64,000 nucleotides of DNA from Candidatus Peribacteria bacterium RIFOXYB1_FULL_54_35 (GTDB lineage Bacteria > Patescibacteriota > Gracilibacteria > Peribacterales > Peribacteraceae): contig MFYJ01000011.1 of the NCBI GenBank assembly GCA_001787755.1, positions 62,001 through 126,000 of the forward strand, written 5' to 3'. The notes beneath the pieces were generated by a model. The model saw only the letters and a list, made by a program, of their open reading frames with translations, did not search any database and had not been told where the DNA came from. Of the stretch, positions 26,562 through 38,234 are shown one piece after another. How positions within the stretch are numbered: position 1 is the first letter of the stretch; every line of letters starts with the position of its first letter. The position numbers were made by a program, and so were the translations under genes.

Positions 26562-28164
26562 CACCCTCTACCGCAAGCTCGTCGAGAACATGAACGAGGC
26601 CGTCTGGATGGGAGACGAGCAGGAGCGCACAGTGTACGCAAACCCCAAATTCTGCGAACTCATGGAGATGACACTGGAGGAGATGCTGGGGAAGCAGTCG
26701 TATGAGTTCTGGGATGAGGATAGCGCGAAAAGGGTACGGCAGGTGAATAGTACGGACCGGAAACGAGGCATCAGTTCCAGCTACGAGGGAACGCTTGTTT
26801 CCAAGAGCGGAAAGCGCACACCTGTGCTGCTCAGCGGCACCCCCCTTCCCGGTGGGGGGACGATTGGAATCATGACGGATCTCACGGCCCTCAAGAAACA
26901 GGAATCTATGTACCGCAAGCTCGTCGAGAACATGAACGAGGCCGTCTGGATGGGAGACGAGCAGGAGCGCACGGTGTATGCAAACCCCAAGTTCTGCGAA
27001 CTCATGGAGATGACACTGGAGGAGATGCTGGGAAAGCAGTCGTATGAGTTCTGGGACAAAGAGAGCGCCAAGAAGGTGCGCCAGGTGAATAGTACGGACC
27101 GGAAACGAGGCATCAGTTCCTGCTACGAGGGAACGCTTGTCTCAAAGAGCGGAAAACGCACACCCGTACTGCTCAGCGGTACCCCCCTCCCCAGCGGGGG
27201 GACGATCGGGATGATGACCGATCTCCGTGAACTCAAAAAAAAGGAGGAGAAGGAGCGCGTGCTCTCCAGTGCCATCATGTATGGAACAGATGCTGTGCTC
27301 TCCGTAGACAAGAAAGGAAATATTCAATCGTGGAACAAGGGTGCAAAAATGATCTTCGGGTACAGCCAGAACGAGATTGAGGAAAAACCCCTCAGTACTA
27401 TTTTCAGTACGGAGGACTACGAACCACTCCTTTCAAAAAGTAATATCCAGTACAACATTGAACTGACAGGAAAGCACAAAAACGCACAGGACACAGTGGT
27501 GAGCGTCACGGTCTGTCCCATTATCCATAGTGAGGAGAAAATTCCTTCTGCATTCATCCTCATTGCAAGAGATATCACCGCACAGCGGAAATTTGAGGAG
27601 GAGGTGATGCTGAAGTACCAGAAGATCCGCGACGCATACAACAAGTTTGGAATTATCCGGAGGCAGATGGACTACATTTTCGATCTCACGCTCCTCTACG
27701 CAAGCACGCACGATGCCAAAGCTCTCGGGGATTTCATTGTAAACTCCGTCATCATGCTCTCCCGTGCCGATGCGTGCACTCTCCGCCTCCATGATAGAGA
27801 GAAAGGGAACCTCGGGCTGCTCGCTTCGTTTGGAGTGACAGGAGATTGGCTCGGAAAATCCATCGTGAAGTACAAAGACAGCCTGGTGGAGAAAGCCTAC
27901 GAACAGGGTGCCCCCATTAAAGTGATCGATATTATGAAGGAACCGAAGTATTCCTCTCCTCATCTCGCGAAGAAGCACAACTTCTGTTCCGTGCTGATCA
28001 TTCCTCTCACATTCCGCGGTGAACTCATAGGGGGGCTCTCGCTGTATGTTTCCCCGCAAAAAAAACTGGAGCTCTTCGAGAACGACTTCATAGAGAAGTA
28101 CGCTCTGCTCATTGGCATTGTACTGCATTCATCGCGACCGCCTGCCCCATCCGCGTCGGTATAA
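26542..28164 (+). CDS. Triple-PAS, GAF sensor protein without an output domain
   Basis: The 540-residue soluble protein has two almost identical N-terminal PAS domains (about residues 10-122 and 124-236). Each opens YRKLVENMNEAVWMGDEQER and includes the KFCELMEMTLEEMLGKQSYEF helix. A third, different PAS (LSSAIMYGTDAVLSVDKKGN to ARDITAQRKFEEE, about 245-355) and a C-terminal GAF domain (about 375-530, with LGDFIVNSVIMLSRADACTL and VLIIPLTFRGELIGGLSLY) follow. No histidine-kinase, GGDEF or DNA-binding output is present, so signalling must be through a partner. Its start lies inside the end of the (p)ppGpp synthetase gene (20-base overlap), making that synthetase the obvious candidate partner (inference). 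The 3' end overlaps a convergent gene by 36 bases. Confidence 0.88.
   Translation: MNTQNPDTLYRKLVENMNEAVWMGDEQERTVYANPKFCELMEMTLEEMLGKQSYEFWDEDSAKRVRQVNSTDRKRGISSSYEGTLVSKSGKRTPVLLSGTPLPGGGTIGIMTDLTALKKQESMYRKLVENMNEAVWMGDEQERTVYANPKFCELMEMTLEEMLGKQSYEFWDKESAKKVRQVNSTDRKRGISSCYEGTLVSKSGKRTPVLLSGTPLPSGGTIGMMTDLRELKKKEEKERVLSSAIMYGTDAVLSVDKKGNIQSWNKGAKMIFGYSQNEIEEKPLSTIFSTEDYEPLLSKSNIQYNIELTGKHKNAQDTVVSVTVCPIIHSEEKIPSAFILIARDITAQRKFEEEVMLKYQKIRDAYNKFGIIRRQMDYIFDLTLLYASTHDAKALGDFIVNSVIMLSRADACTLRLHDREKGNLGLLASFGVTGDWLGKSIVKYKDSLVEKAYEQGAPIKVIDIMKEPKYSSPHLAKKHNFCSVLIIPLTFRGELIGGLSLYVSPQKKLELFENDFIEKYALLIGIVLHSSRPPAPSASV
26569..27252 (+). repeat. Tandem 342-bp direct repeat (PAS domain duplication)
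   Basis: Two 342-base units (26569-26910 and 26911-27252) encode the two N-terminal PAS domains with 114 codons each. They are nearly identical at DNA level over most of their length, with mainly scattered single-base differences, so the duplication is recent or kept uniform by gene conversion. Confidence 0.9.
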
Positions 28165-31100
28165 TTCTTCCTTGTTCCTCCCGCCCTTCCAAGGTCTGCC
28201 ATGGATGGGAATATCCGCGGAAAGCCCAAGGAGCGCGTTTGTGAGAATGTGCTCTCCCGCATTTTCTTGTATGTGTCCATCCGTCTCGGCCCACATTGTC
28301 CGTAGACGTTTTGTCCCCACATTGTACGTCTTCATGATGTCCTCTCCCTGCTTATCCACTTCGCCCATGATGCGGTCTCTGTCCCTCTCAGTCACAAGAT
28401 CCACTTCGGGATGCGTCTGCATGCTGTACGCTTTTCCCTGATATAGATCACACATGATGGGAAGGCCGGTAAGCTCACTGAGGGCAACAGGGCGTACGTA
28501 CCTCTGTCCATTCCCCTGAACATTGTCTAATCCGTCCACATGCCTGCCATGCGTGTTCATGAGTGTGAACCGGGAAGGGCAGTCCCGGAAGAGGGGATGC
28601 CTCGTATCTCTCACATGTACCGGCGTGGGACAGAATTCCAGCGCACCGGGCCCGGAGCGCACCTCCGGCAACTGCCCCCTGTGCGCTTCTCCGATAAGAT
28701 CCATCATATTCTGGTGCCCGAAACAGATGAAGAGCCCTCTCGCTGGCGATCCTTGGGTCGCAAGAGCGCTGTGGATCAGCTTGCCGTACGTCTGCTGAAA
28801 GAACTGGCCGTACGGATCGTCGGGATTAAACCAGCTCCCGCCCACGATGAAGATGACACCCTTCTTCGAAAGTTCATGAAGCCTCTCTTCGTTCTGCCTC
28901 TGAAAATGCGTCACAAGATGATCTATGCCCCTCTCGGGCTCAAAACGGATACTGATGTTCGCAACGGACTCACCGTAGCACTCCTCGCCCACAATGCGGC
29001 GCACTTCTCTCTCGAGGAAGAGATTCGTTCCGCAGTCCTGGAAGAGAATGAGCTGGATCGGAGCACTCCCCGTCATGAGCCGTATCTGCTGCAGATTCTC
29101 TCGTACCTGCCTTATTTTTGCGCCCTCGAGTGCCTGCATCTCCACAGTGCCGAATTCATGGTTTGTCGCGAGCCTCGCGATCGGGAATTCGCTGTGCGCA
29201 TTGGTGCGTGTAATGGGATCTGCGATGCGCGGTGCAACATGGAGGTACCCCTGCCGGAACGTTTCAAGCCCTCTTCCCACCGTCACCGGCTCCTGCACGC
29301 CAATGAGCTGCCTGACTCTCTCTCGCAGATCCAGCCCCATGCGCACAATAATCTCGCGTACATCTCTTGTGGTGAGTAAGGGGTCCTCGCGAAGTTCTGC
29401 ATTCCCCGCGTGCTGGCACGCCTCTTGCTTCCACGCTGCGTACTCCTGATCTGTGAGGGAAACATCGGAAGGCCGCTCTCCATGCACCGCACGGCAAACC
29501 CGCGCAGATAAAGCATGAAAGAGTTCGCTTTCATACTTCTGACGCACTTCTGCGGGGGCATCCTTTCCCACACCACAAGCCTCCATGAGGATATTTGAAA
29601 GCCCGAAGAAACTCTGCCCCTCTATCTTCTTTGGAGTCACTCTCAACGGGCAGCGGAGGTGCTCGCCATAGGAAGCCCCTGGGGCAAAAGAATCACCCAC
29701 CACCTCACACACCCTCTTCCGCGTGAGCTCGAGCAATCCCGGATCCACAAGATCGAGGTACCGTGCAAGGTTCGCCGTTGCCACCCGCCGGAGGCTGCGG
29801 TCCCTGTCATCACCAATATGCTGCTGGCAGTCTTTAAATGCCTGTGCGTTCCCTCCTGCAATGGCATCAATCTGGCGACGGATGACCCTCTCTACAAAAA
29901 GATCCGGACGCCTGCGCATCATGTGATCACACGGAACAAAGGAGACTTCTTCCTCGTTGAAAGGCATCGCAAGATCACTCTCACTAAGGTACCCACGCTC
30001 CGGATGTCTCCTCTGCACAAGAACGGAACGGGGAACGTGCGTTGCACGATCAACCACAAGCGTCACCCGGAAATCATCTCTCCCTTTGACCGCCCGCATA
30101 ATTTCCTCGAAGCGGTCTATGCGGGTGAAGGACTGGCGGTGTCCGTCTGTGAGGTACACGCCACCCGGCGCGAGAAGGTTCAGGGTGAGTCCCACATCCT
30201 CTTCGAATTCCCCGGGCGCATCTTCCAGATTGATGGTGAGTCCTGTGAACCCCTTGAGCGGCGTGGAAGGTTCATGGGAATCTGCACGGCTGGCAGAAAT
30301 GAGGAGACAGCTCTCAGAAGGTACCTGGCTGAGAGTTGAGGTAAAGCGGCCCGGAATGAACTGCCGGAAGTGCATCACCGGTCCGGATCGATTCAGGTCG
30401 ATGCGGACGCCTTTCTTCCGGTACTCCGGATCTTCGTACTGCTCATGCTCTGTAATTTCTGTTGCGAATGCATCTGTGAAGATTTCCTGGAGCTTCTCTG
30501 AGGCCGAGGCTGTCTGCTGGGCATGGTCTCTCACTTCCCCCTCCCTCTTCCTCGCTGCCTGGATCTGCCGCTTGAATCCTTGTGACTGCTCTTGGCACTC
30601 CTCTATCTCTTTCTCAACAGCATCCGCCAGCAGTGCATGTGTCCATCCCCCATCGGGAAGACTGGGATGCTCTGCAATGGCGGCAAAATCCGTAGCCAAT
30701 GTTTCTGTGTCCGCAGATGAGGAAGTTTGGGAAATCCTTGCCCGCAGTGTGTGGAGTCTCTGAACCCTCTTGTCTACTCCCTGTTTCAGATCGACGAGCT
30801 TCCTCGCAGGGGAGTCTTGCATCCGCCTCTGTCTGATCACTTCTTTCTCAGTGTTCAGTGTCTCCAGAATCTTTGCAGAGAGATCGGCCAAGGAAGAAAC
30901 ATCACGCAGCATGTGGCCGGTGATGAGCCAGAACTCATGGATAGAAGGTTCCAACGATTGTTCATCCCCCTTCCTCATGGCGGCAATGACCTTGCTGTGC
31001 AGCGCCTGCATCCTCTGGCACTGCGCTTGCGCGTAATCAACCTCGCAGTCTGCAAGCTGCACGATGTACTCCTGGGCAGCATGGGGAACCATGTCTACCC

Positions 31101-31959
31101 TATCGTCCTCAAATTCCTCCGAGGCCCTGTAGAGAGCCTTCATCATCTTCTTGTAGATGTTCGGCAGCCATTCCTGGGGGTGCGCGAGGAGCGGGAAAAT
31201 GTCATTGAGATCGCAGAGAAACCCCCTTGGCTGCCAGCGCTGAATGATGCCATTCTCATCGCTCACAGGCTCGAACCACCGCTCGTGCAGCGCACCCTGT
31301 AATGCCTGGGAAAGAGTGGCAATGATCTGACGCACTATGGGATCCCCTCTCCTCTCGGGACGAACGTACTGCAGAAGTACACTCTCGATCGTGAAGTACA
31401 ACCGGTCCCCCACACCCACTTCCTCCATGTGGCGAGATCCCGTACGGAGGTGGTGCATGAGCTGCCCATTCCCGGGCCCCTTATGCAGGTGGACTCTCGC
31501 GGGCTGGCGCACATGCGCTGGCGGTGCATACTGCTCAATGAGCAGCTCCTCCAGGAGTGCAGCCCCTCCTTCCCGGAGTCCCCACCGCTGCTCGGCTTCC
31601 GCCACCCTGTCCACTTTCCAGTCGCGGAAGGTGATGGGTATGGCAATGCCTGCAAGACAGAGGAGATTCGCCAGCTCCTGATATCTGCGTGCTCTCTCCT
31701 CGGTCTCTTCCTGCTCGTCTGTGCATTCGTTGTACTCACGGAATGTGGTCAAAATCCACTCCTGTACTGCTGCACACTCACTCGATGCTGTTGGGAGTGC
31801 TCCTATGGCAAAGAGGTGTTCCCGGCGTTCCTGGCTCTCCGGCCCGACGAGGAGGCTGAGCACTTCTTCCTGAAGAGCGGTGTCTGCCCGGGCAAGGAGT
31901 GCTTCTGCCCCCTCCGGAGCAGCGGAACCCCCATCGTTTCCTTCCGGAGACGTACGCAT
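28129..31959 (-). CDS. Giant protein: methyltransferase-like N-terminal part, long helical insert, class I glutamine amidotransferase domain
   Basis: I know of no named family for this 1276-residue protein. Near residue 158 is HKGPGNGQLMHHL, similar to the SAM-binding loop of methyltransferases. Residues about 200-540 are mainly charged helices. Around 570-640 the segment NLLAPGGVYLTDG followed by RFEEIMRAVKGRDDFRVTLV again recalls the later strands of a Rossmann methyltransferase. From about 1030 to 1200 there is a class I glutamine amidotransferase: nucleophile Cys near 1079 in GLFICFGHQ, MNTHGRHVDG, and His/Glu near 1183-1185 in MQTHPEVDL. No signal peptide or membrane helix is seen. A perfect -35 (TTGACA) with an almost leaderless start supports expression. 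Substrate is unknown; ammonia channelling or a non-catalytic role are both possible. Confidence 0.75.
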   Translation of the reverse strand: MRTSPEGNDGGSAAPEGAEALLARADTALQEEVLSLLVGPESQERREHLFAIGALPTASSECAAVQEWILTTFREYNECTDEQEETEERARRYQELANLLCLAGIAIPITFRDWKVDRVAEAEQRWGLREGGAALLEELLIEQYAPPAHVRQPARVHLHKGPGNGQLMHHLRTGSRHMEEVGVGDRLYFTIESVLLQYVRPERRGDPIVRQIIATLSQALQGALHERWFEPVSDENGIIQRWQPRGFLCDLNDIFPLLAHPQEWLPNIYKKMMKALYRASEEFEDDRVDMVPHAAQEYIVQLADCEVDYAQAQCQRMQALHSKVIAAMRKGDEQSLEPSIHEFWLITGHMLRDVSSLADLSAKILETLNTEKEVIRQRRMQDSPARKLVDLKQGVDKRVQRLHTLRARISQTSSSADTETLATDFAAIAEHPSLPDGGWTHALLADAVEKEIEECQEQSQGFKRQIQAARKREGEVRDHAQQTASASEKLQEIFTDAFATEITEHEQYEDPEYRKKGVRIDLNRSGPVMHFRQFIPGRFTSTLSQVPSESCLLISASRADSHEPSTPLKGFTGLTINLEDAPGEFEEDVGLTLNLLAPGGVYLTDGHRQSFTRIDRFEEIMRAVKGRDDFRVTLVVDRATHVPRSVLVQRRHPERGYLSESDLAMPFNEEEVSFVPCDHMMRRRPDLFVERVIRRQIDAIAGGNAQAFKDCQQHIGDDRDRSLRRVATANLARYLDLVDPGLLELTRKRVCEVVGDSFAPGASYGEHLRCPLRVTPKKIEGQSFFGLSNILMEACGVGKDAPAEVRQKYESELFHALSARVCRAVHGERPSDVSLTDQEYAAWKQEACQHAGNAELREDPLLTTRDVREIIVRMGLDLRERVRQLIGVQEPVTVGRGLETFRQGYLHVAPRIADPITRTNAHSEFPIARLATNHEFGTVEMQALEGAKIRQVRENLQQIRLMTGSAPIQLILFQDCGTNLFLEREVRRIVGEECYGESVANISIRFEPERGIDHLVTHFQRQNEERLHELSKKGVIFIVGGSWFNPDDPYGQFFQQTYGKLIHSALATQGSPARGLFICFGHQNMMDLIGEAHRGQLPEVRSGPGALEFCPTPVHVRDTRHPLFRDCPSRFTLMNTHGRHVDGLDNVQGNGQRYVRPVALSELTGLPIMCDLYQGKAYSMQTHPEVDLVTERDRDRIMGEVDKQGEDIMKTYNVGTKRLRTMWAETDGHIQENAGEHILTNALLGLSADIPIHGRPWKGGRNKEELYRRGWGRRSR

Positions 31960-31972
31960 AGTAAAGGGGATA

Positions 31973-32000
31973 TATATACTATTTATTGTGAATTTGTCAA
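31973..32000 (-). promoter_or_regulatory. Promoter of the giant GATase-domain gene
   Basis: On the minus strand TTGACA (32000-31995), 16-base AT-rich spacer and TATATA (31978-31973). The predicted start is about seven bases before the ATG at 31959. Confidence 0.65.
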
Positions 32001-32102
32001 TTTCTCAGCATCCGCGGATTGCGCAATGACGTCTTGAACGAGATGCTGTAATGGCACAACTTCTCTTTCTCACATTCACTGTTACCAATCTCCTCCACCC
32101 GC

Positions 32103-32240
32103 ATGGACATCGAACGACTCGCCATAGAGTGCTCCGAGAAGGGAGAATGAAAAGATCTCCTGCGCGGTTGCTACGAACACGCATTACAGGGAAATCATCC
32201 CCCGGCACACAACGCTGCTTTGCATCATTTTTGCGTTTGA
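32103..32240 (+). pseudogene. Degenerate 5' fragment of a dCMP-deaminase-like gene
   Basis: The frame from the ATG at 32103 reads MDIERLAIECSEKGE, then an in-frame TGA at 32148-32150, then KDLLRGCYEHALQGNHPPAH and NAAL. It aligns without gaps to the first 40 residues of the intact deaminase at 40313 (MDTEALGIPLTQKEQY, RLLLHDCYEHASTSNHP), with about 21 identities. After NAAL the similarity stops and a TGA follows at about 32238. Other genes here end in TGA, so recoding is unlikely. Even the promoter-like TGTTACCAAT upstream resembles TGCTACCATC of the intact copy. The rest of 31960-32378 holds only promoters. Confidence 0.75.
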
Positions 32241-32318
32241 CGACCCTTGAAATTTCCACACTCCTGTGATAAGAAGTGCGCCAGAAAAAGCCGCAGAGAC
32301 GCAAACGTGAATCAATTC

Positions 32319-33749
<1,431 letters not shown>

Positions 33750-33784
33750 ACCACATCCATTCCTTCGGCTCCTTATCAATCATT

Positions 33785-34216
33785 ATGCTCCACATCGAAA
33801 TCGTCACTCCTGAAGGCGTTCTGTACAGCGCCGCGGCGGACTCCATCTCTCTGCCAACACCGGACGGGGAAATAACAATCCTTCCTCATCACATCCCGCT
33901 CATCAGCAGTGTGGCGCCGGGTGGCATTCTCATCCGCCACGGGAAGGAGGAATTCTTCTTCGCGGTTTCCCGCGGGGCCGTGGAAATCGACGGCACAACT
34001 GTCCACGTGATTGTGGATTCCGCTGATCGTGCGGAAGAATTGGAAGAACAGGTGATCCTGGAGGCGAAAGCAAAAGCCGAAGCACTCCAGAAAGAACGCC
34101 GCGGGGACCTGGAAGGTTTCGCCGAAGCCACTGCCGCGCTTGAACGTGAACTTGCCAAACTCCATGTGGTTAGGCGCCGCAAGCCGGGCCGTTCCATGCC
34201 CCCAGCTTCACAGTAA
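33785..34216 (+). CDS. atpC: F-type ATP synthase epsilon subunit
   Basis: The 143-residue subunit sits on the central stalk and inhibits ATP hydrolysis. It starts MLHIEIVTPEGVLYSAAADS and includes the beta-sandwich signature PTPDGEITILPHHIPLISSV and the helical C-terminal region (RAEELEEQVILEAKAKAEAL). After the usual end there is a short basic tail (VVRRRKPGRSMPP). It directly follows atpD, and the next gene begins six bases after its stop. Confidence 0.93.
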   Translation: MLHIEIVTPEGVLYSAAADSISLPTPDGEITILPHHIPLISSVAPGGILIRHGKEEFFFAVSRGAVEIDGTTVHVIVDSADRAEELEEQVILEAKAKAEALQKERRGDLEGFAEATAALERELAKLHVVRRRKPGRSMPPASQ

Positions 34217-34221
34217 ATCCC

Positions 34222-34495
34222 ATGCATCCTCTTACTCCAGCACGGGCACGAGAGCAGGAATCCATTGTCCCTGCGCTTCTCCTCAGTCTCCGGCTCGCCT
34301 GGAACCTTGGGTACATCATCGCCATCCCCGTCGTTCTGTTCGGATTCGGGGGCGCGTATCTCGATAAACATTTCGGCACATCTCCTTTCCTGGTGCTCTC
34401 CGGCTTCACCCTTGCGGCAGTGCTTTCCGCGATCGGTGTGTACCGCAAGGTCAAGGAAATCTTCAAAGCCACCGTTCTTCCTCCTTCTGCCCCGC

Positions 34496-34509
<14 letters not shown>
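34222..34509 (+). CDS. Small membrane protein of the ATP synthase operon (AtpI/AtpQ-like, 'ATPase gene 1' family)
   Basis: The 95-residue protein has two transmembrane helices separated by the pattern GGAYLDKHFGTSPFLVLSGF, which matches the gene-1 family that accompanies F- and N-type ATPase operons (Y/W-L-D-x-x-F-G-T-x-P). Such proteins help assemble the c-ring or affect Mg2+ uptake. It lies between atpC and atpB and overlaps atpB by 14 bases. In N-type ATPase operons a similar gene (atpQ) occupies the same place after D and C, but the partner atpR is not seen here. Confidence 0.75.
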
Positions 34510-35714
<1,205 letters not shown>

Positions 35715-35765
35715 AGAAACGACCAGCGATGTGAGCAATCGAATCTTTCCTACCGCTCTGCAACT

Positions 35766-36272
35766 ATGGAACTCCTGACAAAGCTTGGCATCAATTGGCA
35801 GCTTCTCCTTGCGCAAATCGTGAACTTCGCGATTGTCGTCGGCGTGCTCTCATTCTTTCTGTACAAGCCTCTGCTCAATCTTATTGATACCCGTCGTGAG
35901 CGCATCCGGAAAGCAATGGAAGATGCGCAGCGCATTGAGAACCAGGCGAAGGAGATGGAGGAATTGCGCCAGCAGCACCTGCAGAAGCTGGATGCGGAGA
36001 GCGGAGTCCTCTTCGAACAGGCACGCAAACAGGCGGAGGTTATCCAGAAGGAGCTCATTGCTTCCGCAAAGAAGGAAGCGGAGCACATGCTGGAGATGGC
36101 ATCGAAGCGCGCGGAGGAAGAACGTCGCCTGATGCTCGAGGAAGTCCTGAAAACGGTGCACAGAGTTGTTCTGACGATGACGGAGAAGATCCTCGAGCGC
36201 GAGTTCGGTGAGGCGGATCAGAAACGTATTACAGAATCCCTCGTTCGGGAGCTCCCCAGCCTGATGCCATGA
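35766..36272 (+). CDS. atpF: F-type ATP synthase subunit b
   Basis: The 168-residue peripheral-stalk subunit has one N-terminal membrane helix (LLLAQIVNFAIVVGVLSFFL), then the conserved YKPLLNLIDTRRERIRKAM and a long charged helix rich in Glu, Lys, Arg and Ala (coiled-coil dimer), ending with a delta-binding region. Length is normal. Its stop codon overlaps the atpH start (ATGA). Only one b-type gene is present, so a homodimer is expected. Confidence 0.94.
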   Translation: MELLTKLGINWQLLLAQIVNFAIVVGVLSFFLYKPLLNLIDTRRERIRKAMEDAQRIENQAKEMEELRQQHLQKLDAESGVLFEQARKQAEVIQKELIASAKKEAEHMLEMASKRAEEERRLMLEEVLKTVHRVVLTMTEKILEREFGEADQKRITESLVRELPSLMP

Positions 36273-36685
36273 AAGTGAACGCTCTCTCCATTGCCCGGGC
36301 ATTCGTGGACATCGCAAAATCCCTTGCAGCCGAAGACCAGGGCGCCCTTGCAGATGCGGCTATTCACCTGCTCGTCGAGCAGGGACTTCTGAAAGAATGC
36401 AGAACGTTCCCTGCGCTCGTGGAGCGCGTTTGGCGCAAGCAGGAGGGAATCGTTCCCGTTCGTCTTACGACGACCTCCGGCAACGCTGGTCCCGCTGCTC
36501 AGCACCTGCTCCATATCATCGAATCTTCTCTCAAGAAATCCTGCGTTCTTGAAGAGCGGGCCGATGCTTCCATCGTGGGAGGGTTGCTGCTTTCCGTGGG
36601 AGATGAGCGTTTCGATGCAACGCTGCGCTCTTCTCTGGTACATCTTGCTTCCCGTCTTCTTGAGCCGCTTCCCTTGTCATCCTGA
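36269..36685 (+). CDS. atpH: F-type ATP synthase delta subunit
   Basis: The 138-residue subunit links the b stalk to the top of F1. It is shorter than the usual 175-180 residues, but the C-terminal strand [20 protein letters not shown] matches the family pattern G-G-x-x-I-x-I-G-D-x-x-x-D-x-S-I-R. The N-terminal helical bundle begins [20 protein letters not shown]. It overlaps atpF by four bases (ATGA) and lies 16 bases before atpA. Its presence distinguishes this operon from N-type ATPase operons, which usually lack delta. Confidence 0.88.
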   Translation: MKVNALSIARAFVDIAKSLAAEDQGALADAAIHLLVEQGLLKECRTFPALVERVWRKQEGIVPVRLTTTSGNAGPAAQHLLHIIESSLKKSCVLEERADASIVGGLLLSVGDERFDATLRSSLVHLASRLLEPLPLSS

Positions 36686-36701
36686 TTACCCCCTCTTCCC
36701 T

Positions 36702-38225
36702 ATGGTTATGAATCAAACACTGCTCAAAACGCTCGAAGAGCGCATCTCCTCGTATCGAAAGGAGGTGAAACACGAACATGTCGGAACCGTTATCCAGGTC
36801 GGCGATGGCATTGCCAAGCTCAGCGGACTCTCACGTATCGGCGCATCCGAAATGATTGATTTCGGTCAGGGTGTGCCCGGTGTTGCATTCAACCTGGAAG
36901 AAGATCACGTCGGTGCGATTATTCTGGGAGACTTCGCCAAGGTGAAGGAGGGAGATACGGTGAAAGCCATGGGACAAATTCTCTCCGTCCCTGTGGGGGA
37001 GGAAATCATCGGCCGCGTTGTTTCACCGCTCGGAGAGCCTAAGGACGGCGGTCCGTCCATCAAGGCAGAGAAACGCTATCCTGTGGAGAAGATCGCCCCC
37101 CGTGTCATTGAGCGAAAGTCCGTCTCCCTTCCTCTGCAGACCGGCATCCGTGCCATTGATGCGATGATTCCGATCGGGCGGGGACAACGGGAACTCATCA
37201 TCGGAGACCGCCAGACAGGCAAAACAGCTATTGTCATTGATACGATTTTAAACCAGAAGGAAACGCAGAAGAGTGACCGGCCGGTTATTTGCATCTATGT
37301 TGCAATCGGCCAGAAGGAATCCAAAGTCGCCAAAATCGTCAGTGAGCTCCAAAAGCACGGCGCGATGGAGTACACCACCGTCGTAAGTGCCGCGGCTTCC
37401 GAGCCTGCCTCTCTCTCCTATATTGCTCCGTTTGCCGGTTGCGCGATGGGCGAATATTTCCTGGACCAGGGCAGGGATGTGCTGTGCGTGTATGACGATT
37501 TGAGCAAGCACGCCTGGGCATACCGCCAGCTTTCACTCCTGCTTCGGCGTCCGCCCGGACGCGAAGCGTATCCCGGTGATGTCTTCTACCTCCACTCGCG
37601 GCTCCTGGAGCGTGCGGTGTGTCTGGATGAGAAACACGGAGGAGGGACGCTCACGGCGCTCCCCATCATTGAAACACAGGCAGGCGATGTCTCGGCCTAC
37701 ATTCCAACCAATGTCATTTCCATCACCGACGGGCAGATCTACCTTGAATCGGATTTGTTCTACAAAGGTATCCGCCCCGCGGTGAACGTCGGACTTTCCG
37801 TTTCCCGTGTGGGCTCCGCGGCGCAGCGGAAATCGATGAAGAAAGTCGCCGGCAAGCTCCGTATGGAACTGGCCCAGTACCGGGAACTCGCGGTCTTTGC
37901 CCAGTTCGGATCGGATCTCGATGCGGAAACCAAGAAACAACTCGATCGTGGCGCCCGTCTCACGGAACTTCTCAAGCAACTCCAGTACGAACCGGTGCCC
38001 GTTGGCGAACAGGTCGCCGCCCTCTATGCCGGTATCAATGGTTTCCTCGATGACATCCCCGTTGATCAGGTAAAACAATTCGAGAAAGAGTTCACCTCCT
38101 TCCTCATAAAGAAACATCCCGTGGTGCTTGAAGCTCTTTCTCTGGAGATCAAGCCTGAAGTTGAGGAGAACCTGAAACGTCTGCTCGATGCGTTCAAGCG
38201 CGATGAATGGAACGCGAAATCATGA
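36702..38225 (+). CDS. atpA: F-type ATP synthase alpha subunit
   Basis: The 507-residue non-catalytic nucleotide-binding subunit of F1. Walker A is [16 protein letters not shown]. Other diagnostic segments are [60 protein letters not shown], and [20 protein letters not shown] with [14 protein letters not shown]. The start is [15 protein letters not shown]; the second ATG at 36708 is equally possible. Before it lies a pyrimidine-rich stretch CCCCCTCTTCCCT. It is followed nine bases later by atpG. Confidence 0.98.
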   Translation: MVMNQTLLKTLEERISSYRKEVKHEHVGTVIQVGDGIAKLSGLSRIGASEMIDFGQGVPGVAFNLEEDHVGAIILGDFAKVKEGDTVKAMGQILSVPVGEEIIGRVVSPLGEPKDGGPSIKAEKRYPVEKIAPRVIERKSVSLPLQTGIRAIDAMIPIGRGQRELIIGDRQTGKTAIVIDTILNQKETQKSDRPVICIYVAIGQKESKVAKIVSELQKHGAMEYTTVVSAAASEPASLSYIAPFAGCAMGEYFLDQGRDVLCVYDDLSKHAWAYRQLSLLLRRPPGREAYPGDVFYLHSRLLERAVCLDEKHGGGTLTALPIIETQAGDVSAYIPTNVISITDGQIYLESDLFYKGIRPAVNVGLSVSRVGSAAQRKSMKKVAGKLRMELAQYRELAVFAQFGSDLDAETKKQLDRGARLTELLKQLQYEPVPVGEQVAALYAGINGFLDDIPVDQVKQFEKEFTSFLIKKHPVVLEALSLEIKPEVEENLKRLLDAFKRDEWNAKS

Positions 38226-38234
38226 TCTCCTCCT

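Noticed and set aside
32148-32150. In-frame TGA in the deaminase fragment as a recoded (Gly) codon
   Set aside because: Several intact genes end in TGA (for example gatC-linked and relA genes), and the fragment lacks the rest of the deaminase, so it is a pseudogene.
32005-32304. 99-codon arginine-rich frame on the minus strand upstream of atpD
   Set aside because: It lies opposite the deaminase remnant, has no domain and no promoter or ribosome site.
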